Below, piece by piece: positions 16,094 to 22,564 of a DNA stretch of 45,090 bases (its first letter is position 1; each line of letters begins with the position of its first letter). The translations under genes were made by a program, and so were the position numbers. This stretch comes from Lachnospiraceae bacterium. GTDB lineage: Bacteria > Bacillota > Clostridia > Lachnospirales > Lachnospiraceae. Where the stretch lies: the NCBI GenBank assembly GCA_017561085.1, contig JAFZDQ010000047.1, forward strand, positions 1 to 45,090, read 5' to 3'. A model generated the notes under the pieces. The model was not told where the DNA came from, did not search any database, and saw only the letters and a list, made by a program, of their open reading frames with translations.

Positions 16094-16948
16094 ATGAAAA
16101 AAAGTTTGGTAATGGGCTTATTGATGAGCATGATATTGAGTATGTCTGGTTGTGCTAATAAGGCAGATACAGAAGTTGTGAATGTAACAGATACAGTTAC
16201 AGAAGAAACAATTATCGAAGTTTCAACACCAGAGCCGACTGAAGAGCCTACTCCAGAACCAACAGAGGAACCAACACCAGAGCCGACTGAAGAGCCTGTA
16301 GAGGCTTTTACAGTAGAAGAAGGAATGAATAAGGTAGCACAACTTATTAATGCGCGTAATGAATTGATTCTCAATGGTGATTATCATGTAGAGCATCATT
16401 TCTTATATGCTGCTGAAACTCTTAGTGGTGGATTTATGCAGGCAGAAAATAATTTAGTAACATCTGATGGTATTTCTATCCAGGAAGATACACCAGAGAA
16501 TACTTTCATTAGAATTGCTACAACTGCTAATTATTTTTATAATTATGCCAATAATAATACAGGTTATTATAATTTTTCTGATTATGTAACATCTCATACA
16601 GTTGATGAAATTCTTTCTATTTGGGGCGGTCCTATTACAGGAGAATGGTCTACAAATAATTTTATTATGTTCGAAGCACCTGGTGTTCTTGAATATCTTT
16701 TGATTAACATTGAAACATTAGACCATGCAGAAATGCTTATTGGAGAAAATTGTACAGCAGAACCTGTTAGTGGTATAGAAGTATATTATCAGATTCCATT
16801 GACTATCAATGGAGAAACTTTTGGGGTTTGTGCAGTGTTTGATAAAGAAGGCAATATATTAAATATTGTTACTGAAGAAGATGCGGGATGGTCTGCCGAT
16901 AATTATGGTGATTGCTTAGATGAAATTGGTTTGAAGCGAAATGATTAA
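16094..16948 (+). CDS. Lipoprotein cargo gene with Pro-Thr-Glu repeat
   Basis: 284 aa. A signal peptide with lipobox LSMSGC places it on the outer membrane face. A low-complexity linker with repeated PEPTEEPT units follows (about 46-70), then a roughly 210-residue domain that I do not recognise. A GGAGG site is 9 nt upstream of the ATG. The linker style matches other lipoproteins of this group, such as the GH16 protein at 21695, but the coding region is very AT-rich like the rest of the element. It is the only obvious cargo gene; a surface function such as exclusion or host interaction is possible but unsupported. Confidence 0.8.
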   Translation: MKKSLVMGLLMSMILSMSGCANKADTEVVNVTDTVTEETIIEVSTPEPTEEPTPEPTEEPTPEPTEEPVEAFTVEEGMNKVAQLINARNELILNGDYHVEHHFLYAAETLSGGFMQAENNLVTSDGISIQEDTPENTFIRIATTANYFYNYANNNTGYYNFSDYVTSHTVDEILSIWGGPITGEWSTNNFIMFEAPGVLEYLLINIETLDHAEMLIGENCTAEPVSGIEVYYQIPLTINGETFGVCAVFDKEGNILNIVTEEDAGWSADNYGDCLDEIGLKRND

Positions 16949-16994
16949 TAATTTGGGGTGGAAAAGAAATGATAGCATTTTTTATATTTGTAAT

Positions 16995-17014
16995 GTTGTA
17001 GACACACGGTAGAC
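16995..17014 (+). repeat. Integrase arm-type repeats, right end
   Basis: GTTGTAGAC at 16995-17003 is followed 11 bp on by the related ACGGTAGAC (17006-17014), mirroring the pair at 11393-11411. It marks the probable inner right boundary of the element. Confidence 0.5.
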
Positions 17015-17062
17015 AGTGTGCTTTCCTCCTTGATTTTATGCGGTTTTCAAGACTCTAAAAAA

Positions 17063-17076
17063 GTTCGAGTCCCGTC
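17063..17076 (+). repeat. Short core-like tRNA fragment, possible right att site
   Basis: These 14 bp (GTTCGAGTCCCGTC) match the T-arm part of the 30-bp repeat and stand about 50 bp beyond the right arm-type repeats. They are the best candidate for the true right attachment core if the integrase arms define the ends. Confidence 0.5.
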
Positions 17077-17175
17077 CCGTAAGTGTGCACAGGATGTTGG
17101 TGTAAACGATAAAACACACTATAAAAAACGCCAAAACAAAAGTGTAAAAATTTTTAAAAAAATTTAAATTTTTTG

Positions 17176-17204
17176 TTGACAAAGTGAAATATATAAGGTA
17201 TAGT
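17176..17204 (+). promoter_or_regulatory. tRNA-Gly promoter
   Basis: TTGACA (17176-17181), a 17-bp spacer and TATAGT (17199-17204), 33 bp before the tRNA. An A/T-rich block precedes it. The promoter lies between the 17063 fragment and the tRNA. Confidence 0.85.
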
Positions 17205-17237
17205 ATTACTTGTCCGTGAGGTACGGATGAGCGATAT

Positions 17238-17310
17238 GCGCGAGTGGCTCAGTTGGTGGAGCACGACCTTGCCAAGGTCGGGGCCGCGGGTTCGAGTCCC
17301 GTCTCGCGCT
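17238..17310 (+). tRNA. tRNA-Gly, anticodon GCC
   Basis: 73 nt. The acceptor stem GCGCGAG (17238-17244) pairs with CTCGCGC (17303-17309), with discriminator T at 17310. The anticodon arm is CGACC-TTGCCAA-GGTCG with GCC at 17271-17273, and the T loop is TTCGAGT. CCA is not encoded. The gene has its own promoter and terminator. Its 3' end is the source of the repeats at 11303-11332, 17063-17076 and 17444-17460. Confidence 0.96.
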
Positions 17311-17312
17311 CT
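17283..17312 (+). repeat. Right copy of the 30-bp tRNA-Gly repeat
   Basis: Identical to 11303-11332. It is the 3' part of the intact tRNA-Gly gene plus two bases. Confidence 0.85.
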
Positions 17313-17315
17313 ATA

Positions 17316-17360
17316 TTCAAACAAAAAGGATATCCAAAAGGATGTCCTTTTTTGTTTGAA
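17316..17360 (+). terminator. tRNA-Gly terminator
   Basis: A near-perfect stem of about 19 bp (arms 17316-17335 and 17340-17360) with AAAA-type loop and an internal T6 run in the 3' arm. Confidence 0.8.
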
Positions 17361-17361
17361 A

Positions 17362-17460
17362 CGAGCCCCGCCGGGGCTCGAAGGTTCGAGGTCTACGTTC
17401 CACTCCGGTCGGCGCAAAACTGACGTCCCCCGGACGTCATGCGCCGTCTCGCGCTCTATA
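17362..17460. repeat. GC-rich double-palindrome repeat downstream of tRNA-Gly
   Basis: An 8-bp palindrome CGAGCCCC/GGGGCTCG (17362-17369 with 17373-17380) is followed by a nested hairpin with GGCGCA/TGCGCC outer (17411-17416, 17440-17445) and GACGTCC/GGACGTC inner stems (17422-17428, 17432-17438). The unit ends with a 17-bp copy of the tRNA 3' end and its flank (17444-17460 = 17299-17315). It is sharply GC-rich in AT-rich surroundings, and looks like a REP/MITE-type insertion or an old attachment scar. Confidence 0.6.
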
Positions 17461-17540
17461 AACAAAAATGTTGACTCTGTACTTCTGTAGAAGTATACTT
17501 TTATCAAGGATAACTCTAAAGAAGTATAGAGGTGGCTGGA

Positions 17541-18218
17541 ATGGGTAAACTGACATTATATCACGGTTCTCCGGAAATTATTCAAATGCCTGTGTTTGGA
17601 AAAGGTAAAGCATATAACGATTATGGAAGAGGCTTCTATTGCACGGAGCACTTGAAACTTGCAAGGGAATGGGCTTGCGTTGAAAACACAGACGGTTATG
17701 CAAACAAATATGAAATTGATATTACGGACCTTTCGATACTCAATCTTTCTTCCGGTGAATACACGATTTTGCATTGGCTGGCTTTGTTGATGCAGTATCG
17801 CAAATTCCGTGTATCTACACCGGTGATGAAGCGTGGTGCGGATTGGCTTAGAGAACATTTTTTGCTTGATTTGACGGCGTATGATGCAATTGTCGGCTAC
17901 CGTGCGGACGATTCCTACTTTTCTTTTGCAAGAGCCTTTGTTAACAATGAAATTTCACTTGAACAGCTTTCTTATGCAATGCGTCTGGGGAAACTTGGTG
18001 AACAGTTTGTTTTAAAAAGTCGTGCAGCCTTTGAAAAAATAAATTTTGTTTCGTATGAGGTTGTTGACAATACCCAATATTATGCAAAGAGAAAAGCCCG
18101 CGACGATGAAGCGAGAACTGCATTCCGAGCAGAACTTGAACGGGATGTTTTGGGAGGTTTGTATATGAGAGACATGATTCGCGAGGGGGTGGAAGCAGAT
18201 GATCCGCGCTTACGATAG
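17541..18218 (+). CDS. DUF3990-type protein, probable ADP-ribosyltransferase-like toxin
   Basis: 225 aa. The N-terminus carries LYHGSPEII and YGRGFYCTEHLKLAREWA, the pattern of DUF3990 proteins, which resemble the ADP-ribosyltransferase fold (the H-G and Y-G-x-G-F-Y/T elements line the NAD site). ILHWLALLMQYRKF and YDAIVGYRADDSYF are also conserved in the family. Start at the ATG at 17541 with AGAGGTGG upstream; a GTG at 17532 overlaps that site. It overlaps the downstream HTH gene by 20 bp, the usual coupling of a toxin-antitoxin pair. Toxin activity is inferred, not shown. Confidence 0.75.
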   Translation: MGKLTLYHGSPEIIQMPVFGKGKAYNDYGRGFYCTEHLKLAREWACVENTDGYANKYEIDITDLSILNLSSGEYTILHWLALLMQYRKFRVSTPVMKRGADWLREHFLLDLTAYDAIVGYRADDSYFSFARAFVNNEISLEQLSYAMRLGKLGEQFVLKSRAAFEKINFVSYEVVDNTQYYAKRKARDDEARTAFRAELERDVLGGLYMRDMIREGVEADDPRLR

Positions 18219-18870
18219 GGAGTATCTTGATGATGCCATGAAGTGTCTGGGCGAAGCGATAGACTATGCTGCCAACTCTTGTCGGATGAATATGGATGAT
18301 TTCCTTGAATTGTTCATTGGAACGGGCTATGCTGAGCAGTTTGCAGCAGGAGTTCCCAAATATGTATCCGGTGTATCCGGAACAGAACTTGTGATGGATG
18401 TACTGACAAAGGCGGGGACAGATATGGATTTTCCTGAGGCCAGGATTGAATATGATTATTCTCCGCAGTATTGGTGCGGGTGGATACTTGCTTATTATCA
18501 ATGGTACACGGGACGAAGCTTTAAGGACATTCAAAAGCATATCACGATGCAGGAAGTAGAGAGGATTTATCCTACGCTGCATGAGGCGTCTGAGAATAAA
18601 TTTGTAGATATCGTTAATCGAATGATACGTAAAAAGAACCAAACTACCCGCCTCCAGACACAAAGGAAAATCAGCGGTTATTCGCAAAGAGAACTGGCCG
18701 AAAAGGTCGGCGTCAATCTGCGTACGCTGCAGCAGTATGAGATTCGTGCCAAGGACATTAACAAAGCGGCAGGTGTTACACTCCTTGCATTGGCCAAAAC
18801 CCTCGGTTGCCGAGTGGAAGATTTGTTGGAGTATGATGTTGGCGAGACCAAAGGGACGTTTGATACTTAA
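18199..18870 (+). CDS. HTH protein, probable antitoxin partner
   Basis: 223 aa with two parts. The N-terminal ~135 residues (MNMDDFLELFIGTGYAEQFAAG, then YWCGWILAYYQWYTGRSF) form a domain typically found beside DUF3990 genes. The C-terminal part (about 150-215) is an XRE HTH: RKISGYSQRELAEKVGVNLRTLQQYE. It can bind the partner protein with one half and operator DNA with the other, as many type II antitoxins do. The start codon lies inside the toxin gene, and the preceding GGGGTGG sequence can serve as the ribosome site. Confidence 0.75.
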   Translation: MIRAYDREYLDDAMKCLGEAIDYAANSCRMNMDDFLELFIGTGYAEQFAAGVPKYVSGVSGTELVMDVLTKAGTDMDFPEARIEYDYSPQYWCGWILAYYQWYTGRSFKDIQKHITMQEVERIYPTLHEASENKFVDIVNRMIRKKNQTTRLQTQRKISGYSQRELAEKVGVNLRTLQQYEIRAKDINKAAGVTLLALAKTLGCRVEDLLEYDVGETKGTFDT

Positions 18871-18921
18871 CAGTTTAAGAAAAAATTTATATTTCTTTAA
18901 TATCGATTTATACTTTTTTAA

Positions 18922-18950
18922 TTGACGCAGAGGACTATAATTCATATAAT
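18922..18950 (+). promoter_or_regulatory. Promoter of the DUF3800-associated RNA
   Basis: TTGACG (18922-18927), an exact 17-bp spacer and TATAAT (18945-18950). Transcription would begin at about 18957, immediately before the first hairpin of the RNA. Confidence 0.8.
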
Positions 18951-18956
18951 AAATAT

Positions 18957-19041
18957 ATCAATAAACAGCAGAGTTGCTGTTAGGGCTGGTCGTAAGACCC
19001 TGGTCCATCTACCGGCAGGGAAGTTCCCTGCCACTTTTTTT
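18957..19041 (+). ncRNA. Structured RNA upstream of the DUF3800 gene, with its own terminator
   Basis: The predicted transcript is about 85 nt and almost fully structured: hairpin 1 AACAGC/GCTGTT (18964-18969, 18976-18981); hairpin 2 GGTC-GTAA-GACC with a GNRA tetraloop (18988-18999); a possible CTGGT/ACCGG stem (19000-19004, 19011-19015) that competes with hairpin 3; and the terminator GGCAGGGA/TCCCTGCC (19014-19021, 19025-19032) plus seven Ts. Comparative genomics has described several RNA motifs located upstream of DUF3800 genes (named DUF3800-I and so on); this is probably one of them, though I cannot match it to a specific model. Confidence 0.65.
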
Positions 19042-19054
19042 GGAGATATTACAT

Positions 19055-19753
19055 ATGAAGGAATTAAGTGTTTTTGTTGATGAAAGCGGAGATTTTGGTG
19101 AGTATAGTTACCATTCTCCATATTATATTATTACGATGGTTTTCCATGAACAAAGTAATGACATCACACAAGCAATACAAAAGTTTAATCATGAACTGGA
19201 ATTGTTAGGACTTGAAAATGAACATTGTGTTCATAATGGGCCGATTATACGTAGGGAGCCACCTTATGAGTATATGGATATAAGGCAACGTCGTAAGATA
19301 TTTAATAAAATGGTCGCATTTACCAAACAATTGGACATCTCTTTCAAATGTTTTTACATTGAAAAAAAGCATATCAAAGATTCTACTGAAATTTCTCAAA
19401 AATTATCAAAGCAAATTTCAACATTTTTTCAAGAAAATTATAATGACTTTTTTATTTATGATAAAATTAAGATATATTATGATAATGGTCAAATAGAACT
19501 TACCGGAATTCTTTCAGTTGTATTGAAAGAATTTCTTCCGCAGGCGGAGTTTAGAAAAGTGTTTCCTTCGGATTATCGTTTGTTTCAGGTGGCAGATTTG
19601 ATATGTACCATGGAACTGATGCGGTTAAAGTTGGAAAGTAAAGCGGTCTCAAAAAGTGAAATGTTCTTTTGGGGAAAAGAAAGTGATTTTAGAAAGAACT
19701 ATCTCAAACGAGTCTATCAGAAAGAATATGTGAATCAGAATTTTCAATATTAA
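19055..19753 (+). CDS. DUF3800-domain protein
   Basis: 232 aa. The N-terminal SVFVDESGDFG and the C-terminal FQVADLICTMELMRLK are the DUF3800 hallmarks; conserved acidic residues in an RNase H-like arrangement suggest a nuclease fold, but function is not established. The ATG at 19055 has GGAGA just after the upstream terminator. A longer frame from 18974 would cover the structured RNA and is rejected. Expression must read through the terminator at 19014-19041, or the gene has a second promoter I do not see. DUF3800 genes are common in defence and mobile regions. Confidence 0.85.
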   Translation: MKELSVFVDESGDFGEYSYHSPYYIITMVFHEQSNDITQAIQKFNHELELLGLENEHCVHNGPIIRREPPYEYMDIRQRRKIFNKMVAFTKQLDISFKCFYIEKKHIKDSTEISQKLSKQISTFFQENYNDFFIYDKIKIYYDNGQIELTGILSVVLKEFLPQAEFRKVFPSDYRLFQVADLICTMELMRLKLESKAVSKSEMFFWGKESDFRKNYLKRVYQKEYVNQNFQY

Positions 19754-19807
19754 AAAAATATGATAAAATATATTCAGAAAGATGTAGATGGGTAAGGAGG
19801 GATTACC

Positions 19808-20371
19808 GTGTCCAGAATTGATTTAGGAGCCAAACCGTTTTTGTTACCCATGCCGGTTTTGATTATCGGAACCTATGATGAAAACGGAGTACCCAATGCC
19901 ATGAACGCAGCCTGGGGCGCAGTTACCGATTTTCAGGAGATTACCATCAGTTTATCCGAGCACAAAACCACGGACAACCTGGCAGTTACCGGTGCTTTTA
20001 CGGTAAGCATGGGAACGGAGGCTACCGTAATTGCCTGCGATTATGTGGGCGTAGAGTCAGCAAACCATGTACCGGATAAGTTTGCCAAAGCAGGCTTTCA
20101 TGCAACTAAGAGCCAAAAGGTGAACGCACCGCTGATTGATGAATTGCCCTTGGCGCTTGAGTGCCGTATGAAGAGCTACGAGGACGATATCCTGATTGGG
20201 GAAATTGTCAACGTGACGGTGGACGAGTCTGTCCTTACGGATGGCAAGGTGGACTTAAAGAAGTTAAAGCCCATTGCTTACGACCCGTTAAACGGTTCTT
20301 ATGTAGCACTGGGAGATACAGTCGGCAAAGCATTTTTTGATGGTATGCAGCTGAAAGAAAAAAATATTTAG
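19808..20371 (+). CDS. Flavin reductase-like FMN-binding protein
   Basis: 187 aa, starting with GTG at 19808 behind a strong AAGGAGG. The split-barrel FMN-binding domain of the DIM6/NTAB family is seen in PVLIIGTYDENGVPNAMNAAWG, the phosphate-binding TDNLAVTGAFTVSMG and the C-terminal YDPLNGSYVALGDTVGKAF. Members reduce flavins or use FMN to reduce small molecules. It is a single-gene unit with a terminator after the stop. The substrate is unknown. Confidence 0.9.
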   Translation: MSRIDLGAKPFLLPMPVLIIGTYDENGVPNAMNAAWGAVTDFQEITISLSEHKTTDNLAVTGAFTVSMGTEATVIACDYVGVESANHVPDKFAKAGFHATKSQKVNAPLIDELPLALECRMKSYEDDILIGEIVNVTVDESVLTDGKVDLKKLKPIAYDPLNGSYVALGDTVGKAFFDGMQLKEKNI

Positions 20372-20402
20372 TGGAAAATAAAGGAATAGTAAGAAATATA
20401 GG

Positions 20403-20433
20403 AAAAGGGACGCCGCAGGGCGCCCCCTTTTTT
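20403..20433 (+). terminator. Terminator after the flavin reductase-like gene
   Basis: The hairpin AAAAGGGACGCC / GGCGCCCCC with a GCAG loop and one mismatch, followed by six Ts. Confidence 0.8.
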
Positions 20434-20510
20434 CTATTGTCATATACTTCAAAATTTTTTAGCAATACTTCAATATTTGGTAGCATATTTTGGTAGCATA
20501 TCTTGTTATT

Positions 20511-21461
20511 TTATAAATACTTCAAAATCTCTTCCCTTACACTGTCCAGGCGGGCATCGGAAATGCCGAAATCCATTTCCTTGTAGCTCCAAACGGCTCT
20601 GGCGATTTTGTACTTGTCAAAAACGGTATAAATGGTTTTAAACCATTCCAAAGCATCTTCCGGAGAAACTACATCAATCACACCGTATTCGCCGCAGTAA
20701 AGGGAAGTATTGTTTTCGGCGGCTTTTTGGATGGCACCGGAGAACAGGTCTTCAAAAAGGGCGGGCGCGATGCCGCTTTCGGAAAAAGGAATTCGCTCTT
20801 CGGGCTTGATGGCATCTGTCCAGGTTGCGCCCTGATGGGTGAATTTCAGGGGATCATAGCAATGGAAGTTGTAAATTACTTTGTCATCGTAGGGAGCGGC
20901 CAAATCTTTCACGGAAGAAGCGCTGTTGTTCCAGTAGCTGCCCACTAAAATCAGGGTGTCCGGTGCAAAAGCACGGATTCGGGCAATACATTTGTGGGAA
21001 AGCGCATTCCAGCTGTCAATATAGCTTTGGTCTGTTACTTCGTTTAAGAGCTCAAAAGCCACCTGGTCGGGATAAGAACCAAAATGGCGCGCCAATTCTT
21101 CCCAAAGTTTCATAAAACGTTCCTGAAGGGCAGGGCTTTCAAAAAAACCATTTTCTTCTACTAAAGCATCAAAGGAAAAACCGGCAGTTTTATGCAAATC
21201 CAGAACTACCTTCAGATTATATTGAAAAGCAAGTAAGAGGGCGTTTTTTACGCGGTTAAAGCCCTCCTCTTTGTAGGTGCCGTCTTCATTTTCGAGCACA
21301 TTGTAATCGATGGGGATACGTACGTGGTCCATGCCCCAGGATGCAATTTTGGCAAAGTCCGGTTCGGTGATGAAATTGTCCAGACGATCCTTGCTGTAGT
21401 CACACTGGGAAAGCCAGCCGCCTAAATTGATACCTTTATAAAAGCCTTTACTTTTTAGCAT
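20511..21461 (-). CDS. GH5 glycoside hydrolase, cytoplasmic
   Basis: 316 aa with no signal peptide. GH5 motifs: GINLGGWL, HVRIPIDYNVLE, VVLDLHKTAG, the acid/base Glu in AFELLNEVTD, and the nucleophile Glu in YCGEYGVID. The W-S-Y-K-E near the C-terminus is also typical. Most intracellular GH5 enzymes of this kind act on imported oligosaccharides (beta-glucosides, cello- or laminari-oligosaccharides). It is divergent from a secreted GH16 lipoprotein, with shared repeats in between, so it likely finishes what GH16 begins outside. The exact substrate is uncertain. Confidence 0.88.
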   Translation of the reverse strand: MLKSKGFYKGINLGGWLSQCDYSKDRLDNFITEPDFAKIASWGMDHVRIPIDYNVLENEDGTYKEEGFNRVKNALLLAFQYNLKVVLDLHKTAGFSFDALVEENGFFESPALQERFMKLWEELARHFGSYPDQVAFELLNEVTDQSYIDSWNALSHKCIARIRAFAPDTLILVGSYWNNSASSVKDLAAPYDDKVIYNFHCYDPLKFTHQGATWTDAIKPEERIPFSESGIAPALFEDLFSGAIQKAAENNTSLYCGEYGVIDVVSPEDALEWFKTIYTVFDKYKIARAVWSYKEMDFGISDARLDSVREEILKYL

Positions 21462-21540
21462 AGTGATACCTCCTTTTTCTTTATGAAATTACCTTACCAT
21501 GAAGTGCGGGGCGAAAATAATAAAAAAATGTCATTAATAT

Positions 21541-21590
21541 CAAAAATATGCTACAACAGACAAAAATATGATATAATAAGACAAAAATAT
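21541..21590. promoter_or_regulatory. Three CAAAAATAT iterons between divergent GH5 and GH16 genes
   Basis: CAAAAATAT lies at 21541-21549, 21561-21569 and 21582-21590, spaced 20-21 bp (two helical turns), flanking a TATAAT at 21572-21577. The -35 position is poor. The spacing suggests an operator, perhaps for the AraC regulator encoded after GH16. Confidence 0.45.
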
Positions 21591-21694
21591 TGATAAAATT
21601 GAAGATAGTGCAGTAGGCGCGCAGAGAAAGAAAGCGCCCATAGAAGGTGGGCGGCCGGTGAGAGAGAAGGATTTTGAAAGTGCGGAGGTTTGGG

Positions 21695-22564
21695 ATGAAA
21701 AAGAAGATGAGTTGGCTTTGTATATTTATGGTGATGACAGTGATGCTGACGGGCTGTGTGGCCGTTAAAGTGACGCAGGAAGAAATGAAAACAGAGGGCA
21801 CGGAAGCGGCACCCGCTCAGGGACTTACCCAGACACCCGATTCGGAAGAGGCACCCACTCCGAAACCGACGCCTACTCCGGAGCCTGAAATGACACTTGG
21901 GGAAACCACGATGATTGATTTGTCAAAAGGGCAGCCGGAGAATTTTGAGAAAGCAAACGGCTGGTGCAACGGGGACCCTTTTAACGTTACCTGGAGAGGG
22001 GACAATGTAACCTTTGAAGAGAGCAGGATGCAACTGATTATTGATGCGGACGAAACGCCTTCAAACGGCGTTCCTTACAGCGGAGGCGAATTCAGAAGCA
22101 AAGAGTTTTACGGATACGGCCGCTATGAGGTTAGTATGAAAGCCATTAAAAATGATGGTGTGGTCTCTTCCTTTTTTACTTACACCGGACCATCAGATAA
22201 CAATCCCTGGGATGAAATCGATATTGAAATTTTAGGGAAAAATACGGAGAAGGTACAGTTTAATTACTACACCAACGGACGCGGAAATCATGAATACATG
22301 TATGAGCTTGGCTTCGACGCGGCAGAAGATTTCCATACCTACGCGTTCGAGTGGTATCAGAACAAAATCCTGTGGTATGTGGACGGGGAACATGTCCATA
22401 CGGCCATTGTAAATATCCCGGTTACGGAAGGGAAGATTATGATGAACGCCTGGTGCGGTAAGGGCGTAGATAGCTGGCTGAAGGCCTTTGATGATACGAA
22501 GATGCCTCTTGCGGCAGAATATCAGTGGTTTTCTTATACACCCTTTATTTACGGAGAAGAATAG
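21695..22564 (+). CDS. GH16 beta-glucanase lipoprotein (lichenase/laminarinase type)
   Basis: 289 aa. A lipoprotein signal ends at MLTGC (about residue 21); a Pro/Thr linker with PTPKPTPTPEPE follows, then a GH16 domain. The catalytic block is WDEIDIEILG (E-x-D-x-E), preceded by FRSKEFYGYGRYEVSMKA and followed by HTYAFEWYQNKILWYVDGE. The motif without an extra Met matches the lichenase subgroup cutting beta-1,3-1,4-glucan. Start at the ATG at 21695 with GGAGG 6 nt upstream. The next gene, an AraC regulator, starts one base after its stop. Confidence 0.9.
   Translation: MKKKMSWLCIFMVMTVMLTGCVAVKVTQEEMKTEGTEAAPAQGLTQTPDSEEAPTPKPTPTPEPEMTLGETTMIDLSKGQPENFEKANGWCNGDPFNVTWRGDNVTFEESRMQLIIDADETPSNGVPYSGGEFRSKEFYGYGRYEVSMKAIKNDGVVSSFFTYTGPSDNNPWDEIDIEILGKNTEKVQFNYYTNGRGNHEYMYELGFDAAEDFHTYAFEWYQNKILWYVDGEHVHTAIVNIPVTEGKIMMNAWCGKGVDSWLKAFDDTKMPLAAEYQWFSYTPFIYGEE

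Larger units (their letters stand above)
11303..17312. mobile_element. Compact integrated element with Int, FtsK/TraB-like ATPase and RepB
   Basis: This segment of about 6 kb is visibly more AT-rich than its flanks and is bounded by 30-bp direct copies of the tRNA-Gly 3' end. One strand carries a 105-aa protein, a rolling-circle initiator, an FtsK-like ATPase and a tyrosine integrase. The other side has two XRE regulators and a lipoprotein. There are no capsid, relaxase (MOB) or type IV secretion genes. The Int+Rep+FtsK content matches the plan of actinomycete AICE elements or of small mobilizable elements. By arm-site position the functional right end may be 17063-17076 instead of 17312. Confidence 0.8.

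Noticed and set aside
16230-16310. Short tandem DNA repeats suggestive of a CRISPR-like or satellite array.
   Set aside because: They are in-frame codons for the Pro-Glu-Pro-Thr linker of the lipoprotein; units are about 24 bp without spacers.
11303-17312. Prophage or phage satellite.
   Set aside because: No capsid, terminase, portal, lysis or packaging gene is present; gene content is Int, FtsK-like ATPase and RepB.
17227-17490. Open frames across the tRNA-Gly gene on both strands.
   Set aside because: They overlap the tRNA, its terminator and palindromes, with no ribosome site; the same sequence can read open by chance.
17941-18945. Long open frame (334 codons) on the - strand.
   Set aside because: It covers the toxin and HTH genes antisense, has no ribosome site and its translation shows no family features.
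18974-19054. Longer N-terminus for the DUF3800 protein starting at 18974.
   Set aside because: It would translate through the structured RNA and terminator, has no ribosome site, and the family begins at the ATG at 19055.
20444-20529. Three ATACTTCAA-type repeats and a doubled TTGGTAGCATAT between the flavin reductase terminator and the GH5 3' end.
   Set aside because: They are short and AT-rich, the third lies within the GH5 coding end, and nothing ties them to a function.
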